From Blastococcus sp. CT_GayMR16 (GTDB taxonomy: Bacteria > Actinomycetota > Actinomycetes > Mycobacteriales > Geodermatophilaceae), in NCBI RefSeq assembly GCF_004570875.1, contig NZ_SPQK01000026.1, positions 1-48,560 on the forward strand: 48,560 nucleotides of DNA. Direction: 5' to 3'. The notes under the pieces were generated by a model that ran no database searches, was not told where the DNA came from, and saw only the letters and a program-made list of their open reading frames with translations. Shown here one piece after another: positions 35,324 through 43,114 of the stretch; within the stretch, counting starts at the first letter, position 1, and every line of letters starts with the position of its first letter. The position numbers were made by a program, and so were the translations under genes.

Positions 35324-36292
35324 GTGAGCCCGACCCGTGCCCTGGCGGCCGACCGCCCCCTGCGTGAGCGGCCCCTGCGCGATCGAAATCAGCGCGAACG
35401 GACCCCGAACGCCCGACCGCAACAGTCGGCGCGGGGCCGGTCGCAGCAGGAGATCGACGCGCTCGTGACCGAACACCTGCCCCTGGCGTCGTTCGCGGTC
35501 AACGCCGTGGCGGCGCGCATCTCGCTGCCCGGCCACGTCAGCCGCGACGACCTCCTCTCCTGTGCGCACGTGGCACTGGTCGAGGTCGCCAAGCGGTTCG
35601 ACCCCTCCGCGGGAGCCTCGTTCGCCACCTATGCCCTGGCCCGACTGCAGGGGGCGGTGCTCGACGAGCTGCGCTCCGGCGACTGGGCCAGCCGGTCGGT
35701 GCGCGCTGCGGCCCGACGCAGCGATGCCGCGGCCGACGCACTCACCATCTCCCTCGGCCGGCCTCCCACGCGGGAGGAGCTCGCCGTCAGCCTCGGCGTC
35801 CCCCGCAGCGAGCTCGACAGCCTGCAGGTCGACGTCCACCGGGCCGTCATGGTCAGCATCGACGCCGAGACCGGTGGCGACGGCACGTCGCTGGACCTTC
35901 CCGACACCGGGGAGTCCCCCGAGCGCGCCCTGCTGCGCGGCGAGCGGGCTCGCTACCTGCACGAAGCGATCCGTGCACTGCCCGACCGGCTCGACGAGGT
36001 CGTGGAGCGCAATTTCTTCGGTGACGAATCACTGACCGACATCGCCGATGACCTCGGCGTCACACTCTCGCGCGTCTCGCAGATGCGAGCACGCGCGTTG
36101 ACCCTCCTGCACGCCGCGATGAGCGAGGTGTGGGAGGGCCGGCCGGTCCCCGCCGACGGCGGGGTCCGTGCCCGGAACCAGCAGAAGAGTTACGTGGACC
36201 GGGTTGCCGGCCGCGCTCCGACGCCGGTCACGGTCCCCCGCCAGCGGGCGGGATGGCCGATGGCCGGACACGGGACGGCCCAGCCCGCCTGA
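35324..36292 (+). CDS. fliA: Flagellar sigma factor FliA/WhiG type
   Basis: A 322-residue sigma-70 family protein. A basic N-terminus (about 1-40) precedes region 2 (VTEHLPLASFAVNAVAARISLPGHVSRDDLLSCAHVALVEVAKRFDPSAGASFATYALARLQGAVLDELRSGDWASR). Region 3 (TISLGRPPTREELAVSLGV) and region 4 (IRALPDRLDEVVERNFFGDESLTDIADDLGVTLSRVSQMRARALTLL) follow. The LRSGDWASR stretch is typical of FliA and WhiG. The Arg-rich C-terminal tail of about 45 residues is unusual. The start is GTG with AAGGAGG. It is likely to drive late flagellar genes. Confidence 0.93.
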   Translation: MSPTRALAADRPLRERPLRDRNQRERTPNARPQQSARGRSQQEIDALVTEHLPLASFAVNAVAARISLPGHVSRDDLLSCAHVALVEVAKRFDPSAGASFATYALARLQGAVLDELRSGDWASRSVRAAARRSDAAADALTISLGRPPTREELAVSLGVPRSELDSLQVDVHRAVMVSIDAETGGDGTSLDLPDTGESPERALLRGERARYLHEAIRALPDRLDEVVERNFFGDESLTDIADDLGVTLSRVSQMRARALTLLHAAMSEVWEGRPVPADGGVRARNQQKSYVDRVAGRAPTPVTVPRQRAGWPMAGHGTAQPA

Positions 36293-36337
36293 GCTACGCC
36301 CGACCAGGTGAAACGGCCGAGAAATGCGGTCGTTCGC

Positions 36338-36366
36338 CTCAAGGTGCGGCCCACCCGGGCCGTAAT
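36338..36366 (+). promoter_or_regulatory. Candidate FliA-type promoter of flagellin
   Basis: CTCAAG (36338-36343), 15 nt, GCCGTAAT (36359-36366). The -10 is close to the sigma-28 consensus GCCGATAA. The predicted start near 36373 leaves a leader of about 68 nt. Confidence 0.65.
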
Positions 36367-36398
36367 GACCACTGAGACAACACAACCACCCGCAGCAC

Positions 36399-36436
36399 GG
36401 ATGCAGCGGGATCTCCAGAACCCCTTCCAAGGAGGA
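36399..36436 (+). promoter_or_regulatory. Putative CsrA-binding region in the flagellin leader
   Basis: Four GGA motifs lie in the leader: 36399-36401, 36409-36411, 36431-36433 and 36434-36436. The last two are within the Shine-Dalgarno AAGGAGGAA. CTCC at 36413-36416 could pair with GGAG of the Shine-Dalgarno. The layout resembles the CsrA-repressed hag leader of Bacillus. CsrA binding here is inferred. Confidence 0.5.
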
Positions 36437-36441
36437 ACATC

Positions 36442-37710
36442 GTGGGTCTGCGCGTCAACAACAACATCGCGGCGCTCAACGCGTACCGCAACCTGTCCGT
36501 CACCGACGGCCAGATGAGCAAGTCGCTGGAGAAGCTCTCCTCCGGCTTCCGTATCAACCGCGCTGCAGACGACGCGGCCGGCCTCGCCATCTCCGAGGGT
36601 CTGCGCTCGCAGATCGGTGGCCTCAAGGTCGCCGTCCGCAACACCCAGGACGGTATTTCGGTCGTGCAGACGGCTGAAGGTGCGCTCACCGAGACGCACA
36701 GCATCCTGCAGCGCATGCGCGACCTGGCTGTCCAGGGCTCGAACGACGGCGGTCTGAACACCGACGCCAAGGGCAACATCCAGTCCGAGATCACGCAGCT
36801 CAAGTCCGAGCTCGACCGAATCGCGAGCTCCACCACCTTCAACGGCAAGAAGCTCCTCGACGGCAGCTACCAGGCCAGCTTCCAGGTCGGCGCCAACGCC
36901 GGCGAGACCATCGCCGTCAGCATCGGCACCGCCATGGGCGCGGCCGGCCTGAAGGTCGACGGGGTCGACGTGACCGGTGCGGGGGCCTTCGCCTTCCAGA
37001 CCGGCACCGCCGCCGCGTCGGGCAAGGCCGTCATCTCCACCGCGGCGACGACCGCCGCCGCCGCGGTCATGACGATCACCGAGACCACCGCCGGGTCCGC
37101 CGCCGACTGGAGCACCGGTTCCGGCTCGGTCGCCGCTTACCAGTCGCTGTCGGGCACGATCGGGTTCGGCGGCAAGACCCTGGACCTGGGCGCCGTGGAC
37201 TACGGGTCGGCCACCACCGCCACCCAGGCGCTGGCTGCCCTGAACACCGCCGCGCAGGCCGCGTTCGGTCTGGCCTCCGGTGTCAACCCGTTCGCGGGTT
37301 CGACCACCGGCGTGACCTTCACGGTGCCCGCCGTGGCAGTCGCGGGCTACACCACGGCCAGCGGTTTCGCCCTGAGCTCCTCGGCCGGCGACGTCGCCAA
37401 GGCCACCCCGACCTTCACCGCCGCCAGCGGTGCGGACGCAGCCATCGACCTGCTGGACACGGCCATCAAGAAGGTCTCCACCCAGCGGGCCGACCTCGGT
37501 GCGATCCAGAACCGGTTCGACCACACCATCAACAACCTCAACGTCGCGGTCGAGAACCTGACCGCCTCCGAGAGCCGCATCCGCGACGCCGACATGGCGC
37601 AGGAAATGGTCCAGTTCACCCGGAACCAGATCCTGTCGCAGGCCGGCACCGCGATGCTCGCGCAGGCCAACCAGGCCTCGCAGGGTGTCCTGCAGCTGCT
37701 CCAGGGATGA
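36442..37710 (+). CDS. fliC: Flagellin
   Basis: A 422-residue flagellin. The N-terminal D0/D1 (GLRVNNNIAALNAYRNLSVTDGQMSKSLEKLSSGFRINRAADDAAGLAISEGLRSQ) and C-terminal D1/D0 (VSTQRADLGAIQNRFDHTINNLNVAVENLTASESRIRDADMAQEMVQFTRNQILSQAGTAMLAQANQ) are canonical. The middle (about 165-340) is an Ala/Thr/Ser-rich variable domain that could be exposed and glycosylated. The start is GTG with AAGGAGG. Promoter, leader GGA motifs and a strong terminator mark it as a single transcript. Confidence 0.96.
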   Translation: MGLRVNNNIAALNAYRNLSVTDGQMSKSLEKLSSGFRINRAADDAAGLAISEGLRSQIGGLKVAVRNTQDGISVVQTAEGALTETHSILQRMRDLAVQGSNDGGLNTDAKGNIQSEITQLKSELDRIASSTTFNGKKLLDGSYQASFQVGANAGETIAVSIGTAMGAAGLKVDGVDVTGAGAFAFQTGTAAASGKAVISTAATTAAAAVMTITETTAGSAADWSTGSGSVAAYQSLSGTIGFGGKTLDLGAVDYGSATTATQALAALNTAAQAAFGLASGVNPFAGSTTGVTFTVPAVAVAGYTTASGFALSSSAGDVAKATPTFTAASGADAAIDLLDTAIKKVSTQRADLGAIQNRFDHTINNLNVAVENLTASESRIRDADMAQEMVQFTRNQILSQAGTAMLAQANQASQGVLQLLQG

Positions 37711-37742
37711 GCTAGCCGACAGCTAGGCGCAGCTCCACCCGG

Positions 37743-37776
37743 GTGAGGGGGGAGGCCCACCGGCCTCCCCCCTCAC
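37743..37776 (+). terminator. Perfect 15-bp hairpin after flagellin
   Basis: GTGAGGGGGGAGGCC (37743-37757) pairs with its exact complement (37762-37776) around a 4-nt loop, 32 nt after the flagellin stop and 40 nt before fliD. There is no T-run. Confidence 0.75.
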
Positions 37777-37816
37777 TCACACCCGCCCGATCCGCGTACC
37801 GACCCAGGAGGCAGAC

Positions 37817-39217
37817 ATGAGCATGAGTGTCGACGGACTGGTGTCGGGCATGGACACCACGAGCCTGATCAACCAGCTCATGCAGGCCGAGGCCGGGCCG
37901 CAGACGGCTCTCAAGACCAAGCTCGCGGCGTCGCAGAACAACGCGTCGGCCTACCGCACGGTCAACACGACCTTCCTCGCGGTCACCGCCGCCGCCGAGG
38001 CCCTCACCGCGGCGTCCCTCACGGCCGCCCGCAAGGTCAGCGCCAGCAACTCCAGCGTCACCGCGAGCGCCGGCACCACCGCCGTGCCGGGCGCCGCCAT
38101 CAACTTCACCGTCACGAACCTGGCGAGCACCCAGTCCGTCCTCAGCAACACCGAGTGGAGCTCGGCCACCGCCGACGTGCGCACGGTCGAGCCCGCCTGG
38201 CCGATCGAGATCCTCAACAGCGACCTGACGTCGCGCGGCACCGTGAGCGTCCCGCCCGGCGCGACCCTCGCCGAAGCCGTCGCAGCCATCAACACGGCGA
38301 ACCTGGGCGTGAAGGCCTCCACCGTGAGCACCGGCGGCGGCAAGTACCGCATGCAGCTGACGAGCGCGACCCCGGGCGCCGAGGGCACGTTCATCGTCAA
38401 GAGCGCCACGGAGACCCCGGCCACCGCCGGCACGAAGTTCGTCCAGACCAGCGCGGGCCAGGACGCCACCCTCGACCTGGGTGGCGGCGTCGTCGCCACG
38501 TCCACGAGCAACACCTTCGCCGACCTGCTGACCGGCGTCTCGGTCACCGTGTCCAAGGTCGATCCCGCCGCGGTGACCCTGACCGTCGCCAGCGACACCG
38601 ACTCGGTGACCAGCAAGGTCCAGGCCCTCGTCGACGCGATGAACGCGGCGCTCAGCACGGTGAAGACCTACACGTCCAACGCCAGTGGCAGCACGGCGGC
38701 GCTCAAGGGCGACTACTCGGTCACGTCGCTCGCGGGCAAGCTGCTCGACGCGGTGTCGAGCGCGGTGGGGGCCGACGGTTCCCCGGCCCAGGTCGGCTTC
38801 CAGCTCAGCAAGGACGGCAAGGTCACCTTCGACAAGGCCAAGTTCGCCACCGCGCTCAAGGACAACCCGGCCCTGGCGCAGCGGATGGTGGGCGGCACGC
38901 TCGGCAGCTTCGGCCCGGACGGCGTCGTCGGCGGCACGGACGACGTCGCCGCCACCACGGGCATCGCCGGCCGCATCCTCGCCGTCTCGAAGTCGGCGTC
39001 CGACGCCACGACGGGGACGCTGGTCGCCCTCGCCAACGGCCAGGACACCATGGGCAAGGACATCAAGGACCGCATCGCCGCGTGGGACCTGCGCCTGGCC
39101 AAGCGCAAGGAGACGCTCACCCGCCAGTTCACCGCCATGGAGACGGCGCTGAGCTCGCTCAAGAACCAATCGACCTGGCTCGCCGGGCAGATCAACTCGC
39201 TGTCGTCGTCGTCCTGA
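37817..39217 (+). CDS. fliD: Flagellar filament cap protein
   Basis: A 466-residue FliD (HAP2). The N-terminal helix is typical (DGLVSGMDTTSLINQLMQAEAGPQTALKTKL). The C-terminal domain has LVDAMNAALSTVKTYT, DGKVTFDKAKFATALKDNPALAQRMVGG and the final coiled coil (DLRLAKRKETLTRQFTAMETALSSLKNQSTWLAGQINSL). It caps the growing filament and helps flagellin fold. AGGAGG precedes the ATG. Confidence 0.94.
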   Translation: MSMSVDGLVSGMDTTSLINQLMQAEAGPQTALKTKLAASQNNASAYRTVNTTFLAVTAAAEALTAASLTAARKVSASNSSVTASAGTTAVPGAAINFTVTNLASTQSVLSNTEWSSATADVRTVEPAWPIEILNSDLTSRGTVSVPPGATLAEAVAAINTANLGVKASTVSTGGGKYRMQLTSATPGAEGTFIVKSATETPATAGTKFVQTSAGQDATLDLGGGVVATSTSNTFADLLTGVSVTVSKVDPAAVTLTVASDTDSVTSKVQALVDAMNAALSTVKTYTSNASGSTAALKGDYSVTSLAGKLLDAVSSAVGADGSPAQVGFQLSKDGKVTFDKAKFATALKDNPALAQRMVGGTLGSFGPDGVVGGTDDVAATTGIAGRILAVSKSASDATTGTLVALANGQDTMGKDIKDRIAAWDLRLAKRKETLTRQFTAMETALSSLKNQSTWLAGQINSLSSSS

Positions 39218-39266
39218 TCCCCCGCAGACCCTGCTCGATCTTCCCCACGCTCCAGGAGAAATCTCG

Positions 39267-39653
39267 ATGAGTGCCGCATCCCTCCGCGCCCGCTACCTCG
39301 GCGACTCCGTCGCGACGAGCTCGCCGCAGCAGGTGCTGGTGATGCTGTACGACCGACTGGCCCTCGACCTCGAGCGCGCCCAGAAGGCCGTCGCCGCCGG
39401 CGAGCGCGAGGCGGCCAGCGAGCAGCTGCAGCACGCCCAGGCGATCGTCCTGGAACTGCTGTCCAGCCTCCAGGTCGAGGCCTGGGAGGGCGGCCCGCGG
39501 CTCGCCTCGCTGTACAACTGGCTGATCGGCGAGCTCGTGCAGGCCAACATCAAGCTCGACACCAACCGGATCTCCGCCTGCCGCCAGGTGGTCGAGCCGC
39601 TCCGTGACGCGTGGCGCCAGGCCGCCGCCTCACTGGCGGGCAGTCCGTCATGA
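39267..39653 (+). CDS. fliS: Flagellin export chaperone
   Basis: A 128-residue FliS with the family opening LRARYLGDSVATSSPQQVLVMLYDRLALDLERAQKAV and the helix LYNWLIGELVQANIKLDTNRISACRQVVEPLRDAW. It binds the flagellin C-terminus in the cytosol. The stop overlaps the ATG of the next gene (ATGA). Confidence 0.94.
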   Translation: MSAASLRARYLGDSVATSSPQQVLVMLYDRLALDLERAQKAVAAGEREAASEQLQHAQAIVLELLSSLQVEAWEGGPRLASLYNWLIGELVQANIKLDTNRISACRQVVEPLRDAWRQAAASLAGSPS

Positions 39654-40009
39654 CCGGCCGGCGCCCCTTCGAGGGCGCGCACCAGCAGCCGACCCCGATC
39701 AACTGGACGGTCGTCCTGGACCACCTCGAGGGCGAGGTCCTCGCGGCCGAGGAGACGATGGCGCGCGGACGCGCCGACGAGATCGCCGCCTGGGGACGAC
39801 GCGCCGACGACTGGGTCCCGCCGTCCAGCCTGGGCACGATCCCGACCGACCTGCGCGAGCGGGCGGCCCGCCTCCTGCAGCACCAGCTCGCCGTCGCCGA
39901 GGCGCTGATCGAGCGGATCACGCAGTCCCAGCGCCAGCGTGACGTCGCCGCCCGGATGTCCTACGCACCCGCTCGCCCGGTCGCCTCCTTCATCGACAAG
40001 GCGCTCTAG
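39650..40009 (+). CDS. Hypothetical protein in the fliT position
   Basis: A 119-residue helical protein coupled to fliS by an ATGA overlap. Segments are INWTVVLDHLEGEVLAAEETMARGRADEIAAWGRRADDW and LRERAARLLQHQLAVAEALIERITQSQRQRDVAARMSY. Size, helical content and position fit a FliT-like chaperone for FliD, but sequence similarity is not evident. An 11-bp terminator-like hairpin follows. Confidence 0.65.
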   Translation: MTGRRPFEGAHQQPTPINWTVVLDHLEGEVLAAEETMARGRADEIAAWGRRADDWVPPSSLGTIPTDLRERAARLLQHQLAVAEALIERITQSQRQRDVAARMSYAPARPVASFIDKAL

Positions 40010-40025
40010 ACCGCTCTCCCCCGTC

Positions 40026-40056
40026 GCCCCGTCACCCGCCCTGCCGGTGACGGGGC
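40026..40056 (+). terminator. Intrinsic-type terminator after the fliD-fliS operon
   Basis: GCCCCGTCACC (40026-40036) pairs perfectly with GGTGACGGGGC (40046-40056); the loop is 9 nt and TCTTGTG follows. It is 16 nt after the stop at 40009. Confidence 0.7.
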
Positions 40057-40369
40057 TCTTGTGCGTTCTCGGCGTCCTTCGGCGTCCAGCGGCCTGATCG
40101 TGCACGGAAGGTGCCAACTCCCCCGCCCCCGTCGGCTCAGGACACGGCGAGGTCACCGCTGGTCACATGCACCACGGCGATCTCCTGCGACCCGGGCGCC
40201 CCTCCTGTGGGGGACCCGCGGTCACCCCCGGAGAGCCGGGTGCCGATGAGGCAAGAGCACGGACAGCACCACTTCGCCACGGATCGGCGGACCCCGCACT
40301 CGCTCGCGAGTGCCTTCCGCATACCCGGAGGTCGATCGTGTTCTGCTGCATCCGTCGGCGACCCGTTCC
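40057..40369 (+). promoter_or_regulatory. Leader region of the flgB-fliK operon
   Basis: About 310 nt without a credible gene. A possible FliA-type -10, GCCGATGA, lies at 40242-40249. Fifteen nt upstream is GTCACC (40221-40226), which shares only TCA with CTCAAG, so the assignment is weak. A short direct repeat GGCGTCC (40070 and 40081 areas) is visible. The long leader before flgB could be regulatory, but I see no recognised RNA motif. Confidence 0.35.
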
Positions 40370-40717
40370 ATGATCAACGACTCCACCTCGACGGCCCTGC
40401 ACGCCGCCCTCTCCGGGCTGGCGCAGCGCCAGCGGGTCACCGCGGACAACATCGCCAACATCCAGACTCCCGGATTCCTCGCCGGCCGCGTCGACTTCGA
40501 GTCCTCGCTGCGCGGGGCACTCCGCAGCGGTGAGGCCCCCGCGGTCAACGGCGGTACGACCGCCCGTTCGCTCGAGCCGACCAACACCAACGGCAACAAC
40601 GTCAACCTGGACCAGGAGACGGTCATCGCCACCGAGACCGGCCTGCGGTACCAGCTCGCCCTCAATGCGCTGGACGGCAAGTACAACGTCCTGCGCAGCT
40701 CCCTCAGGACGCAGTGA
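40370..40717 (+). CDS. flgB: Flagellar basal-body rod protein FlgB
   Basis: A 115-residue proximal rod protein with ALHAALSGLAQRQRVTADNIANIQTPGFLAGRVDFESSLRGAL and the C-terminal helix ETGLRYQLALNALDGKYNVLRSSL. The ATG at 40370 gives the usual N-terminus, although no good ribosome binding site precedes it and the frame is open upstream. It is the first gene of the rod, MS-ring and export-ATPase operon. Confidence 0.92.
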   Translation: MINDSTSTALHAALSGLAQRQRVTADNIANIQTPGFLAGRVDFESSLRGALRSGEAPAVNGGTTARSLEPTNTNGNNVNLDQETVIATETGLRYQLALNALDGKYNVLRSSLRTQ

Positions 40718-40718
40718 G

Positions 40719-41126
40719 ATGGCCGTCTTCGACACCCTCGGCATCTCGGCGTCCGGCCTCATGGTCAACCGCAAGTGGATGGACGCCGTCTCGGACAACA
40801 TGTCCAACCTCAACACGGTCAACCCGTACGAGGCCGAGCCCTTCCGCGAACGGCTGATCGTCGCCCAGGCCGTGGACTACGGCTCCGGGACCGGCGGCGT
40901 GCGCGTGGCCCGGGCCGAGTTCGGCGGGGACCCCCAGGGACGCATCGTCTACGAGCCCGACCACCCGCTGGCCAACGAGGAGGGGTACGTCCGGTACCCC
41001 GACATCGACATGGGTGACCAGATGGTCCAGCTGATGATGGCCCAGCGCGGCTACCAGGCGAACCTCGCCGTCGTCGAGCGGGCCACCAACGCGTACCAGG
41101 CCGCTCTGCGGCTCGGGAAGGGCTGA
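40719..41126 (+). CDS. flgC: Flagellar basal-body rod protein FlgC
   Basis: A 135-residue rod protein with FDTLGISASGLMVNRKWMDAVSDNMSNLNTV, GRIVYEPDHPLANEEGYVRYPDIDMGDQMVQLMMAQRGYQANLAVVERATNAYQAALRL. The ATG follows the flgB stop by 1 nt. Confidence 0.95.
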   Translation: MAVFDTLGISASGLMVNRKWMDAVSDNMSNLNTVNPYEAEPFRERLIVAQAVDYGSGTGGVRVARAEFGGDPQGRIVYEPDHPLANEEGYVRYPDIDMGDQMVQLMMAQRGYQANLAVVERATNAYQAALRLGKG

Positions 41127-41128
41127 CC

Positions 41129-41443
41129 ATGACGTTCCCCCTCGGCGGCATCATGCCCGTCGGTGTCGGCGCCACCTCCGGTGTGGCCGGCGCACTGACC
41201 GGCGTCCCGCAGGCGCAGAACTCCGACGGCTTCGCGGCCGTCCTGGCGTCGTCCATCGACGGGCTCCAGGGTGCGCAGAAGACCGCGGACACCCTGGCGA
41301 CCCAGGCCGCCACCGGCGACCTGAAGGACGTGCACGACTACATGATCGCCAGCAACGAGGCAGCGCTGGCGACCGAGATGGTCGTGACGATCAAGAACAA
41401 GGCCGTTGAGGCGTTCAACGAGATCATGAGGATGCCTGTCTGA
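41129..41443 (+). CDS. fliE: Flagellar hook-basal body complex protein FliE
   Basis: A 104-residue FliE linking the MS ring to the rod. The conserved end is VHDYMIASNEAALATEMVVTIKNKAVEAFNEIMRMPV. The stop overlaps the fliF ATG by 1 nt (TGATG). Confidence 0.94.
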   Translation: MTFPLGGIMPVGVGATSGVAGALTGVPQAQNSDGFAAVLASSIDGLQGAQKTADTLATQAATGDLKDVHDYMIASNEAALATEMVVTIKNKAVEAFNEIMRMPV

Positions 41444-43041
41444 TGAAGTCGGCACTCGCCGGGACGCTGGAGCGCGCCCGCTCTACGTTCTCAACGATCA
41501 GCTTGGGGCAGAAGGTCGTCATCGGCCTTCTGCTCGTCGGGCTGCTTCTCGGCGGGTTCTTCTTCTTCCGCTGGATCACCGCCCCCACCCAGGCCCCGCT
41601 GTTCTCCAACCTCGCGTCGGCGGACGCCTCGGCGATCGTCGACGAGCTGAACGCCGCCGGTGTCGCCTACGAGCTCACCGACGGTGGCCAGACGATCATG
41701 GTCGCCCAGGACTCCGTCTACGACCTGCGCCTGAGCATGAGCGGCAAGGGACTGCCGGCCGGCCAGGACACCGGGTACGCCCTTCTGGACCAGCAGGGCA
41801 TCACCACGAGTGAGTTCCAGCAGCAGACGACCTACCAGCGGGCACTGGAGGGTGAGCTGTCCAAGACCCTCGAGGCCCTGGACGGCGTGCAGACGGCGGT
41901 CGTGCACGTCGCCCTCCCCAAGGACGAGGTGTTCGTGACCGAGCAGTCCAAGCCCACGGCGTCGGTCATGCTGACGCTGGCGGCCGGCACGGCTCTGAGC
42001 GGCGAGCAGATCCAGGCGGTCACCAACCTCGTGTCCTCCAGCATCCAGGACATGGACCCCGATCAGGTGACCGTCACCGACTCCACCGGCCAGGTACTCG
42101 CGGCGCCCGGAACTGGCGTCACTGCCGCGGCCGGCGACGCCCGGTCGCAGGTCGAGCAGGAGTACGAGGGGCGCCTTTCGGCGAGTGCGCAGAGAATTCT
42201 CGACTCCGTCCTCGGCCGGGGCCGCTCGGTCGTGTCGGTGCGCGCGGACGTCGACCTGTCCCAGCGGCAGTCGACGTCGGAGACCTACACCTACCCCAAC
42301 GGCGCCCCGCCGCTGTCGTCGAGCACCACGACGGAGGCCTACACGGGAAGTGGCACGCCTGTGGGCGGCGTCCTCGGACCGGAGAACATGCCCGACGCGG
42401 CGGCCAACGCCGGTGGGGGCGGCTCTACCTACAACAAGGGACAGACGACCGAGAACAACGCCGTCGACAAGACAGTGGAGACCGTCGAGTCCGCGCCGGG
42501 CGTGCTCAACCGGCTCACGATCTCGGTGGTGATGGACGACGCCGTCGCCGCGAACCTCAACCAGCAGCAGATGCGCGACCTCATGACCACAGCCGTCGGT
42601 CTCGACACGGCACGCGGCGACGCCATCACTGTCGCCTCCCTGCCGTTCGACACCACGGCCGCCGACGCTGCCGCCGCGGACATGGCGGCCGCCCGCGCGG
42701 CCGACGCCAGCGCCCAGATGTGGTCGATGATCCGCACCGGCGGCATCGCGGCCGGCATCGCGCTCGTCGTCCTCCTGGTGTGGCTGCGCTCCCGCCGTCA
42801 GGAGGAGATCGAGGACGACTACGAGCCCCTCGAGCTCACCGACGACATGCTCGCCGAGCTGGACCGGCTCCGGATCTCCAGCACCCGCGAGGAGCTCCGC
42901 CCCAAGGTCGATACCGCAGCCATGGAACTCGAGGCCGCCGAGCGGCAGAAGGTACGGGGGGAGATCTCCACCATGGTCAGCGAGCGTCCCGACGAGGTCG
43001 CGGCGATGCTCCGCGGCTGGTTGAGCGAGAACAAGTCGTGA
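41443..43041 (+). CDS. fliF: Flagellar MS-ring protein FliF
   Basis: A 532-residue FliF with two transmembrane segments (about 25-46, VVIGLLLVGLLLGGFFFFRW; about 430-447, GGIAAGIALVVLLVWL). Ring-building motifs lie between them, including PLFSNLASADASAIVDELNAAGVAYELTDGGQTIMV and ALEGELSKTLEALDGVQTAVVHVALP. The long YscJ/FliF middle has KTVETVESAPGVLNRLTISVVMDD. The C-terminal cytoplasmic tail should bind FliG. The stop codon is the first codon of a 76-nt junction repeat. Confidence 0.95.
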   Translation: MKSALAGTLERARSTFSTISLGQKVVIGLLLVGLLLGGFFFFRWITAPTQAPLFSNLASADASAIVDELNAAGVAYELTDGGQTIMVAQDSVYDLRLSMSGKGLPAGQDTGYALLDQQGITTSEFQQQTTYQRALEGELSKTLEALDGVQTAVVHVALPKDEVFVTEQSKPTASVMLTLAAGTALSGEQIQAVTNLVSSSIQDMDPDQVTVTDSTGQVLAAPGTGVTAAAGDARSQVEQEYEGRLSASAQRILDSVLGRGRSVVSVRADVDLSQRQSTSETYTYPNGAPPLSSSTTTEAYTGSGTPVGGVLGPENMPDAAANAGGGGSTYNKGQTTENNAVDKTVETVESAPGVLNRLTISVVMDDAVAANLNQQQMRDLMTTAVGLDTARGDAITVASLPFDTTAADAAAADMAAARAADASAQMWSMIRTGGIAAGIALVVLLVWLRSRRQEEIEDDYEPLELTDDMLAELDRLRISSTREELRPKVDTAAMELEAAERQKVRGEISTMVSERPDEVAAMLRGWLSENKS

Positions 43042-43114
43042 GCGAGCGCGCGAGCTCACGCATGAGCCCAGCACGGCCCGGTATGGCGGCGACGAGCGTC
43101 AGCGAGGAGTCGTC
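43039..43114 (+). repeat. 76-nt gene-junction repeat, copy at fliF/fliG
   Basis: It begins with the fliF stop in TGAGCGAGCGCGCGAG and ends with CGACGAGCGTCAGCGAGGAG plus 6 nt before the fliG ATG. The 3' 20 nt are identical to the flgN/flgK copy. Confidence 0.85.

Noticed and set aside
37715-37722. GCCGACAG after the flagellin stop as a fliD promoter
   Set aside because: It equals the fliA -10, but no CTCAAG-like -35 is at 15-16 nt, and the strong terminator 37743-37776 would lie in the leader.
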